A stretch of 64,000 bases of DNA, taken from contig CM065879.1 in the NCBI GenBank assembly GCA_033439255.1, positions 4,532,501 through 4,596,500 on the forward strand. The letters are read 5' to 3'. Within the stretch, counting starts at the first letter, position 1. Each line of letters opens with the position of its first letter. The stretch comes from Hericium rajendrae. Taxonomy: Eukaryota; Basidiomycota; Agaricomycetes; Russulales; Hericiaceae. This document shows, piece after piece, positions 1 through 9,607 of this stretch. Under the pieces are notes generated by a model. It was not told the DNA's origin. It did no database searches and saw nothing but the letters and a program-made list of their open reading frames with translations. Made by a program: the position numbers and the translations under genes.

Positions 1-1305
1 CGGGGTCATTGGGACATGCATATACGCAATACGTCCATAAAAGCCTCACCGGTCTGTAGAGCTGCGGTACGTCTTGTCTTCCAGAGGATGGGTCAACAGC
101 CCGCGCGCGAGGGGCGACCAGGGCGTACACCCCACGCCGAAATGCTAGCGCGAGTGAACATTGAGCCGGTCGTGACAGCAGGGTGGAGGTGGATACCTTT
201 AGCGTGGGCAGCATCTCGCGCTCTTCTTCGCGGTAGAGGAGGCTGTACTGGTCTTGCATTGCGATGAAGGGCGTGAGGTTGTGGGTGAGGGCGTAATCTG
301 TATGCGTGGTCAGCCGGTAGGGGTAAGATGGAGAAAATGGGCTCTCTTTGCATTATATGGACTATCATGGGTCAATCAAACGACGAACCGCAGGGGACGA
401 CTGGACAGACTTACATTGCCAGGCTCTACACGAACTCATCGCGATGTAGCGTGTGTATCCGGCTTGCACGACATCATGGAGAGCTTCCATCTGTCGGCTG
501 CTCTAGAAATGCAGGATATCCGGGGTGGAAGCAGACCTCACCGTTTCTTCAATCGAGGTATGCTCATCGAACCGATGGCCTAAGGGGCGCCCTCATCAGG
601 ACTGTGCCCATGCCCAGCAGCTGGAATCCGGCACTCACAGAACAGGACGTCGACGTACTCGAGGCCAAGTCGCTTCAGACTTGCCTGAACACCGGCGAAG
701 ATATGTTTACGGCTCAGCCCAAACTGGTTCACATAGCCATTTGCCTCGGCTTTCTCGTGCAGGTTGTAGTACCACTCGCTCTGGGAGCGTGATACCGGGC
801 GTAGAGCTGTTCGCGCTAATCGATGGCGCGCAGCGCACGAGAAGCTGGACACCGACCTTGGTCATGACGACGATCTCGTCTCTCGGAAGATCGTGTTGCT
901 TGATAGCTTTTCCAAGCACGACCTCCGACTCGCCGTTGGAGTATGCCTGTGGCGCAATCAGTCTGACAATTCGTCTATCTGAAGAAGCGACTTACGTCCG
1001 CCGTGTCAAAGGTCTGGATTCCAAGGTCGTACCTATGATTGAACGCGATCTGAAGTCAAGCTTCAAGGCTGGGCCGTAGGACGGCGGGAGTGGTCACTAA
1101 CGCGGCCTTGATGAGCTTGATGCTGTCCTCTTCGTTCACGATCCAGGGCTGCCAGCCCGAGCTGCCGTAGGCCCCGCAGCCAAGAACAAGACGAGAGACC
1201 TTCAGGCCTGACTTACCCAATCGAACTGTGGTGCAATAGACTATTAGCATTCAAATCGAGTAAAGAGATTGAGGGCTCACCATAAGGTATCTTTCTTGAA
1301 GCCAT
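1..1305 (-). CDS. Aldo/keto reductase, 3' end beyond window
   Basis: NADPH-dependent aldo/keto reductase of the YajO/Kv-beta-like branch, predicted to reduce carbonyl compounds in the cytosol; the substrate cannot be inferred. Exon 1 (1305-1281) gives MASRKIPY and, after a short intron, continues into VRLGKSGLKVSRLVLGCGAY, the usual start of these fungal reductases. Later exons give YDLGIQTFDTAD (cofactor and catalytic Asp region), SNGESEVVLGKAIKQ, LGLEYVDVLFCHRFDEHTS, ALHDVVQAGYTRYIAMSSC and FGVGCTPWSPLARGLLTHPL. Every junction I checked (for example the acceptor just before TACGACCTTGGA near 1045) keeps frame, so the gene appears intact as far as it goes. The C-terminal part lies left of position 1. 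Family assignment is sure; exact exon borders are by eye. Confidence 0.9.
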
Positions 1306-2868
1306 CTCTTCCGTAAAGGGTCAAGACCACTGAAATCAGAGACCATTGGCGGATCGATGGGGAGCGCAGCGTCTGTAAACATAAAACAAAACAAAAAATG
1401 ACAAGAAAGTGAGATTCGTCATACATCGTATTATTGAGGCCGTAGGTCATCTGCTGAATTACGAATGCATGGTCTACTAAGAGCTCATGAGAGTATCCTC
1501 GAGGCGGAATCTGGAAACCGAAGTTCAGCGCTCTTGCCCGCCGGGAAATTCGGTCCGCCAGCTCCGCCGCGAGATAAGTTCGAGGTTCGGTCAGGACATA
1601 ACTTTCACCATCGTGTTCAAACTTCAAACGTTTACATTTATGCTCCAGGCTCATACTCATGCAATTCTCAAATCTCAGCCCTTTTCGTTTCTGTTCTGTA
1701 TTTCTGGGATGAGAGGGATTTATGCTGCCTTCTTTTTTTTTCCCCGTTATCAGAACGTCTTACCCGCCAAAACAGATCCGCGTCTATAACTCGAGCGTCT
1801 CCCTTCCATCTTCAAATGTTCGCATCCTGAAGATCGCGCACCGATGATACGACTCGTAATTAAATGTGAACTTGGACTGACGGTGAAGAGATGAGTAACT
1901 TTTCGTATAACGGAAATGCTATCGCCCTCGTGGATGCAGGTGCTGGCAGCATGCATGGTGAGTTCATGGCATACTGCTGTGCATGATGTGCGCTGATCGT
2001 CTAGTGAACTTGTCCATTGTTCTGGATAGCATACCTTGAAATCGTATCATTAAAAGGCGAAGATGTCGTATTGATGCGGCCGGCCGACGTATGATCGCCC
2101 TTTCGTGAGAGCGTCAGCATCGTATCCCGGTTTGGTCGCAAGAATCGCCACGATTGTCCCAAATTTGACCTTGCAGCCTCTATAACAGCCCTACATTGAA
2201 GTGTCCTATGTTCGCCGTCATTGAATCTGTCAATCCATCTCTGATTCGCCGGCGGTATATCCGTGAAACCTCTGCCTGTTTGGGTAGACAGGTCCGCACT
2301 GCTTGCTACTGCTTGCCGCTCAAGTCTTTGATCTTCGCGATCCTCCACAAAGCAGTCCCGATTGACATACAGTGTGAACACGGACACATGGTGGACTAGG
2401 CACGATGCTATCAGTGGTGGATTTTGCCAGGCTCAAGCAGAGGAAAGTCGCCTTGATGCAAGATTGGACCTGGATATTCCCGTCTTCGCGTTGGGCAGGT
2501 CTCCTCGTCGACTTTTAGTTCGCTTTTCCCCGCACCAGTTCCGCGATGCATACATCAGCGGGCCCTCGATGGCCTCGTGGAATTCGCATGCCGAGCTTGA
2601 TACAGCAAACCCTTGGCCTTACTTCCCACAATCTGTTCCTCGTCCACATCGAGCACAAATATGTCGGCTCGGGCTTCAGCATGAATTAATTGAGGACAGG
2701 GACGCGATGCGTTCTGCGCTGTTAGCGGGCCCGCCAAGACCATTCTCTCCGTTGTGGTCGTGTGTACGGCCGCGCAAAATGTGTCCATAAAGCACGTTAG
2801 ATGTGGGTTCTTCGCATCTCCTGACCCTCGCCGGTCTTCCACTCCCCGCATAACTTATTGCTTCCAAG
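1306..2868. other. Intergenic stretch with no supported gene
   Basis: The 1.56 kb between the reductase start and the carboxypeptidase start holds open frames on the minus strand at 1277-1660 (127 codons) and 2001-2387 (128 codons), and others at 2555-3146. None resembles a family I recognise. The first overlaps the well-supported first exon of the reductase in another frame, so it is probably spurious or confined to its upstream part. It presumably carries the promoters of both flanking genes, which are transcribed away from each other. No clear TATA box was picked out. Confidence 0.5.
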
Positions 2869-5800
2869 ATGAAAGGCTCCATTATCAGAGCCGTCCCTTC
2901 TTTATTCCTTATCCTTTTTTTCTCTGCTCGTTTCGCAGATGTTGCATCTAGTGCTGCTGCGAACGCATCATTCTCGGCCTTGCCTTCTGCGGCTGCCAGC
3001 TCTGCTTCTAGTTCTGCTTCGGCGTCCAGCAGCGCAAACTCGACTGTTAGCAACAGCACCAGCGCCTCCAACTTTAGCGCATCGGCAACATCGACCAGCA
3101 TTCCGCTGCCGCATGCGAGTCCGACCATACCTGGACAACCCTCCAACAGCTTCCCACAAAACTATAGCGGAATTCCCGAAGAGGGCGACTTCAGCCCCGG
3201 CTGGCAGGATTGTAAGCATCTTCATCTCAGCCTCTGTTACCTTTATTGTGGCACTCACCGCGATTCAGACTTCGAGGTCCAGCAAGGTCTCCCGAACATC
3301 ACCTTCCCACTTCCTCGCAACTTCGCAGGCAATCTGCCCGTCGGGCGATCAGGCCACCCGAACAACACCTCTATTCTTCTGGGGCTTCGAGACGACCAGT
3401 GGCTCTCTCACCGTCCCTGCTGCAGATGCCCAGCTGCAGCCGTGGCTGATATGGCTTGGGGGTGGTGGAGGGTAAAACAGCGCTTTTCGTTCGGGATGCA
3501 CTAATGTCATTTTCCTTCCAGACCTGGATCGTCGAGTCTATTCACCGCAATGACTGGGGTGCGCAGCGATTTTTCCTTTAGACCTATCCCGTGTTCAAAT
3601 GATTTAAAATGTAGAATGGATTCATGTCGATACATCCGGACTTCAGTATCACGCAGAATGGCCAAAGCTGGACCAACATGATCGATATGTTCTGGATCGA
3701 TCAACCGGGTACGCACGACATGTCGTCTCATTATTTTGTCATTCTGATATCAGCTGCAGTCGGAAGCGGATTCTCGACTGTTGATCTTCATGGCTACAGT
3801 CCGTGTTCTCTATTTATGATGTGGACAGCCACTGATCTTGATCTCCAGTTGCCAATGAAAGCGACATGGCCTCCGACTTCGTGAGTATCCAGGATTGAAT
3901 CGATGACGATGGCATTTGTAGATATACTAAACTCGATGGTCAGCTGGGATTCTTATCCAACCTTGTCAAGGTCTTTCCGAGCCTTGCGAAACGTCCGCTC
4001 ACTCTCGCGGGTGAAGATTACGCGGGAATCTTCATTGTACGTGTATTACGTTTCTTTGTAGACCTAAAACTTATTCCAGTTCTGCTTTATAGCCATACAT
4101 CACGCAAGCTCTTCTTGCCTCATCATCTCCACCTGTGAGCTTGAAAAAGATAGCCATCGGAAATGGCCTGATTGGTGGCTTCACGGCATTTCCGCATGTC
4201 TCGACGGTCTGCATTGTCGATCTCATCGTTGCTGTCGTGCTGCTCACTTTTTGTTATTACAGCTCAGCGTCCTCGAATCTTTCCCACAGCTCATCAAGTT
4301 CGATCAGAACGTTTTCCACTCTTTTCAACTAAAGTAAATACATTTTCTGCTCCCAGTCCTATGGACATTTTCTGACTCATGTACGATACGCATCTAGGGA
4401 GCAGCTCTGCGGATATGATCTGAACATCACCTATCCGCAGGAGACACCATTGCCATCTGTCCAGTCATCTCCGCGGCGGTCGTCATACTGGATGCTCACG
4501 CAACCAGAGTCAAAGGTTGTGGGAGCGTTGGACAGAGAGAGCTTCGTGCTCGGGAAATAAGTGTCAGGAATTCCAGGCGCCAGAGCTCGCTGAGCGGCAG
4601 TCTCGATCCGTTTTATGGCTGTTCGCTCTTTGATGAGATGATCGACTACGCGGTGAACAACTCGTTCCCATGGAGTAAGTGCTGGATATCTCCGTAGAAA
4701 TATTTGTGCTTATATTTCCTCGAATCAGCTCCGGGGACATTCAACGTTCGTCCTTTTGCGAGAGCATCCTGATCTCTTTAAACTGACATGCGTCTGATTC
4801 AAGCTTTTTGATGTTCCGGACGTGGTCAACCCATTGCCTTCTTTCAATATCGAAGATTACTTCAATTGTACGTTCTGACCTCTTAACATCATTCATTATT
4901 CCTGGCTTACGATATGATATCTCAGCTGACCAGGTTCGAGGTGCTCTTCATGCGCCGACAAGTAAGAATTGGACTTCGGTCTCGGCCTATCCGTTCGGGT
5001 CTTCGGCCAACATCTGTGAGTCCTGACCGCGTTCTGAATCAGTTGACACGACTCATCTCTTCGTGTCCAGCTTCATCGGACAACCCTTACGGCGATCCCA
5101 GTGCGTAGCTCGTGTTTAAATGTTGTCTTATCCTGACACATCTCGATTTACAGGTCCTGAGTGCGTCTCATCTGCATAGCATGTTCGAGAACGAGAACTC
5201 AAATTTGATACGCAGGCCCGCAACTTTCTTTAATGAGCTCGTCTCGACTGCGATGTCCCAAGGTGTCCAGTTCATCCTCTTCGCTGGGTCCAACAACGCG
5301 ATCGCCAACCATCACAGCCTAGAAAGTCAGTCCATGTGTGATCTCATAGGCCGAACATCGACTGACCACCAAATATATTATCTGACAGCACTCATTCAAG
5401 TTTGTGATAACAGCTGAGACTAGAGTGATGATCTCACCGACTGCTGCAGAATGCGACCTTTGGTGGAACAAGAGGCTTTACCCGAAAGCCTGCGACGCCT
5501 TTCGCGGACGATGATGGGAACGTCCTAGGAATAGTCCACCAAGAACGAGGCATAACGTACGCGTTATTCGACAACATCGGCCATCTCATTCCACAAGTCA
5601 ACCCGAGCGCAGTAAGTCTCGCATGCCCTAGTGCACGTTGGCACCAGTCTGATGGTCATGCCCAAGGCATACGTCTTCTTTCGCGACTTCATCCTTAACT
5701 CAAATGCCACCGGATCCATCACCTCTGATTCGAAAGGCGACACCGTCGTTCTCGGCGGCGAAGACCCGTCCATCGCCAACGACATCCCGCGCATCGCCAC

Positions 5801-6113
5801 GGCCCTTTTCCTCGGTGCAACGTCCACCCAATCCACACTCTTCGCGCCGAGTGCGACCGTCGCCGCGTGGGAGAGCTTCTTGGGCACCGTGCCGAACCTC
5901 GAGGCGGAGATGATGACGAACGCGGCAGCGCCGTGGTGCGTGCCTTCGGGTGGGCTGTTTGCAATTTTCGGTGGTTGCACTTCTTGCGATGTGCGGGACC
6001 TTTGCTTTGGCTTAAACTGTCACAGTTGCTGGTTGCGGAAAAGTACTCGGGAGTATGCATGTATCACGTTACTAGACAAGTTGATCGGACCTTCTGCAGA
6101 TATCCCGTGTTGA
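2869..6113 (+). CDS. Serine carboxypeptidase S10-like, catalytic residues lost
   Basis: Peptidase family S10 fold (alpha/beta-hydrolase), predicted secreted. The chosen Met starts a hydrophobic signal segment (LFLILFFSARFADV), followed by a Ser/Ala/Asn-rich stretch to about residue 75. Family landmarks follow in order: NITFPLPRNFAGNLP, PWLIWLGGGGGPGSSS across the intron at 3472-3521, SWTNMIDMFWIDQP, GSGFSTVDLHGY, the nucleophile elbow, YGCSLFDEMIDYAVNN, TSKNWTSVSAYPFG, and GHLIPQVNPSA with the catalytic His. The elbow reads GEDYAG (GAT at 4016-4018) where active enzymes have GESYAG. The catalytic Asp loop reads FAGSNNAIAN where GDxD or GNDD is expected. Peptidase activity is therefore unlikely. 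The frame also shifts by one base near 3367 (NNT to LFFWGFE). A stop at 4558 can be bypassed only by a 38-nt intron (4546-4583). The final exon past about 5945 is uncertain. It could be a pseudoenzyme or a decaying gene. Confidence 0.85.
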
Positions 6114-6227
6114 CAGCGACGCGAGTACAATGTCCGCCGGCTGAGTTTTGCAATGGATAAGGAAAATGGCATCTTCGAACAAATCCGAGAATTACAAGGA
6201 CCGTGCTTATTCTCAAGGCAGGGTGAT

Positions 6228-8990
6228 TTATACGATAGAAGTCACAGTGGAATGTCTGGTAAGCATCTCTTCTACTTCCTTGACCTCCAGATCAGCTTCA
6301 CAGCTGCTCATGATCTCGCCGATAAGCTCCTTCTTCTCGTCTTGTTTCTGGTCATGTTCCGTCATCAGCGTCAATACTCTCTCATCTATGAAGAGACATA
6401 CTGCTATCACGGCTTCCTCAATGGTCTCTTCGACGACGACCTTGTAAACATGGACAGGACGCGTCTGGCCGAGACGATGAGCACGCCCTATGCCCTGCTC
6501 CTGATAGGACGTTAGGAAAGAGGCATGATTCCGACATTCATATAGGCGTACCTCGGGGAACGGGTTCCACCATGGCTCCATGAATATAACGTTGTTACAC
6601 GAGGTCACATCCAGGCCTGCGGCAGAATCGTGATTCGCTCGTCAGTATCCTGTCAAGTAAGCACGCACCGACGGCACCAGCCAAGAGGGTCATTAGGATG
6701 ACAGTGCACTTTGGGTTCGTCTTGATCGCCTTCAACGCCGCCTCACGCTCTGACGGCTTCATCGCGCCCGTGTCTGACGTAGAGATTGACTCAGTCTTAG
6801 AAAGAGGATAAGGACATCGATACGTACAGAACGCGCACTTGAAACCCTGCTCCAGGAGAACGCTATGCAAGAGGTCCAGCGACATCTTAAACTGAGCCTG
6901 CGTGTCATCAGTTTCGCGCCTTTCGTCAGGAGCGAAGAGCGTACGAATACGATAGTCTTCTCGTTCCCTGGTCGAGATCGAATTTGCTCAAGGATCTTCG
7001 TCACGGCGATGATCTTTGACGACTTGTAGGAGGGGTCAAAGACATGTTTGACGGCCTTCAAGGCATGGTCGCCTTCGTGGATAGGCGTCCCACCGTCTAC
7101 CGCGCCTTCGTCAGAGATCCTCGTCCTGGAAATGATCATCATTTCACAATCGCGTAGATCAGGAGGAATGGACGCACTGTGAAAAGGCAGTTGTGATGTC
7201 GTCCATTGTATGACGAGCACGCTGAGGCTTGTCCTCTACTTCCGGATCTCCTTTCTGAAGGATCTCTTGCGGATCCACAGCTTTCGTCGTAAGGTATGTG
7301 TACAAGCTCAAGGACGACAGGTTAGTTGATAAGTAGCGGAAAGTGATCGCACATACTTTGCCGAGTCCGAGTAAACCGAGCGTAGGGCTGCGGATGAAAC
7401 AGGACTTCCATATGATGATACACGAGTTTCTCATCAGCGTTCAGCTGGACCCTGATGAATCTATCGTGTCGAGGTGGGAGACCAAGGAGGCCTTTCGGGC
7501 GGTAGACCATATAACGGCGAAGGACATCCTAGATGCGGAACTCAGTGTTGTCTAAAGTGATTAGGTCACAAAGGCATACGGTCAATATCGTCTGCGCCTC
7601 TGTTCGTTCTCGAAGTTTTTATCCATAGGTGCGATTATTAGTTCTCTGAACGTCACAAGATCATCGAGGTCATGGTCCGGGATCTCAAGGAACTTGAAAG
7701 CAGAGAAGAAATCTAGGACGGAGTTCTGCAGCCAGAGTTCAATGAGTAGGCTGCTGCGCAGACGGCATAGATATCTACGAACCTGTGCTGGGGTAGCCGA
7801 AAGGGAAAAGGCAAAAGTCTTTTGCAGATCCCAACACGCTTTCGCGCTTTTTGTGTCGGGATTCCTGGCGTTGTGGAACTCGTCTATGGGCAGATCAGTG
7901 ATCCGGACGAAATGATGAGAGAAATCATCGATTACCTGTAATTATTCGATACCAATTCATGCAGTAGAATGGATAACGAAAGGCGTTGTGTACCCCATCT
8001 TCACGATCAGCTAGCCACTCGGTATGCTGGCGCGTAACTTGTGCATAGGTGGCCAGCTAAGGTAACATCAGCGCTGTGGCTATTGACAGAGAGTGTTCAG
8101 GACTTACTACAACATCGCACTGAGAGAGCCTTTCGGCACCTAAGAGGATAGTTTGTCATGTCAGATGAATATATACTCAGGGAATGTAGAATTGTACTTG
8201 CTGGGTTTATTGCCCCCGTAATACAACTCGTATGTAAGCTGAGGCGTAAACTTCTTCATCTCTGACTCCCAATGTTGCAGCACACCGATGTTCGGACAGA
8301 TGACGCTGTATTCGATGGGTCAGATCATGCAGGGTTCAGCAAATGTATTAAAGGACGAACAGAGTCGGCGATCCTGCCGGCGATCGGTTCAACGCCGTCA
8401 GAGCAAGGAGAAGGGCAGTTTTTCCCATTCTGCAAGGAAGGAGGAGATCGCATCAATGGAACCGTAGCAAATGTGGATGTCGAGGCTTTCATTACCCTGT
8501 TGCATACGCTATCATACGTCCACACGCATCACCTTCGCAGTAGTCACGTTCCAGTTCCGCGAGCGTGTCCAGATCTTCCAACTGGAATGTCTTGAGCTTC
8601 AGACCATCAGCAAAGAAATTGTTGATGTGCGGGTCTGGGCATGATGTTTGCTCTCGTTTTGGGGGACAGCGCTAATATCTGAGATACTGAAAAACTCGGT
8701 TAAAGCCCTGCTGATTTCGCGTATGAGAACTACGGAAGCTTGGCGTTCAGCCAGGGTTGATTGACCCATTCCAGTAAGTTCCGCGTCCTAGATATAAAAC
8801 TTATCAGCCAGTACTCTTCACAAATGCTGGTAAACTGACTATCTGAAGGCTCGTTCGAGCGGTACGAGAGATATTCCTGAGATTGGTGGCGTCGTCACGG
8901 GAAATGGACTGTCTAGCAGTTCGCGAAGATTGTTTCCCGGGCATGGATGAGGAGGGACGTTGTCGGTCTAGTGAGTAAAAGGGAAAGACA
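6228..8990 (-). CDS. SNF2-family ATPase/helicase (Rad5/Rad16-like)
   Basis: Swi2/Snf2-type DNA-dependent ATPase, expected to act in the nucleus in chromatin remodelling or repair. Helicase motifs occur in order on the minus strand: motif I GMGKTALLLALTALN (GKT at 8425-8417, just after an intron), motif Ia TLVICPNIGVLQHW, a CDVVVTTYAQVTRQ segment, motif II DEFH (7884-7873) in LPIDEFHNARNPDTK, motif III LSATPAQNSV followed by DFFSAFKFLEIPDHDLDD, then LPPRHDRFIRVQLN, VILMTLLAGAVG, NNVIFMEPWWNPF and motif VI QGIGRAHRLGQTRPV. The stop is at 6228. Intron joins I tested keep the frame, so the gene seems intact. Oddities are Phe for Ala in DEAH and Ala-Thr before GMGKT instead of Asp-Met. No RING insertion was seen. 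The N-terminus (upstream of PPHPCPGNNLRELLDSPF near 8940) is not resolved. Confidence 0.85.
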
Positions 8991-9064
8991 GGAATAGAGA
9001 GATGAGCGAATGCAGTGCGCCATCGTTAGCATTTAAGTACTTTGTTGAACAAAGAACTTAGAGA

Positions 9065-9346
9065 GTGGCTCGTGCCACCTTTGACGATCATCTTCGCTCA
9101 AAGGAGTCAAAGAGATTGAATGTCTTAGTAGATCCCTTAGACTACCTGTCTGACTTTGTAGACCCAAGACGAAAGAACTTTCAGTACTTCCTCGAGACAA
9201 ACACGGCAATGGAGACATACATGAATCTCGGCCTGAGTGACTTGCAAGAAGATGTCGAGCTATCACGGGCCATGGGAGCGCAAATTAAACACGTCATGAC
9301 AGGACCAATGGAGGTCTGTCGAAAGCTGTTGAAGAGACACAAGTAA
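9065..9346 (+). CDS. Small hypothetical ORF, 93 aa
   Basis: Single-exon open frame beginning MARATFDDHLRSKE and ending CRKLLKRHK, lying between the SNF2 gene and the first DUF4470-MYND copy. The product would be charged and soluble, with no signal peptide, membrane segment or family motif that I recognise. An overlapping antisense frame of 77 codons exists at 9033-9266, but its composition looks less protein-like. It could equally be untranslated sequence of a neighbouring transcript. Confidence 0.25.
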   Translation: MARATFDDHLRSKESKRLNVLVDPLDYLSDFVDPRRKNFQYFLETNTAMETYMNLGLSDLQEDVELSRAMGAQIKHVMTGPMEVCRKLLKRHK

Positions 9347-9607
9347 AAGGGATATTCCGCACCATGCTTACAGTTTGTTCGCACCGAAGAATCGCGACGA
9401 GACGGCGGTGACACGGAATCAACACAGATTGAACTCGAGCATCATTTCTGCGGGTCGGTCCGGATCTGGAGCTGATCCAGCTCGTTGCCCAGACGTGATT
9501 CGGGAATCGGACACTCGGACAGCCTTCCTGGAACGCCTTGGGAATGCCTTCGCTGTCTGAACAGGACGCAACAGGATCTATTCGGTGTGTCTGAGCCAAC
9601 AAAATGT

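Noticed and set aside
1277-1660. 127-codon minus-strand open frame upstream of the aldo/keto reductase
   Set aside because: It overlaps the first exon and intron of the reductase in another frame, and the reductase start MASRKIPY joined to VRLGKSG is strongly supported.
8340-8440. Apparent loss of helicase motif I in the SNF2 gene
   Set aside because: Reading the alternative frame after an intron acceptor recovers GMGKTALLLALTALN, and a phase-compatible intron then joins TLVICPNIG, so the gene is not truncated.
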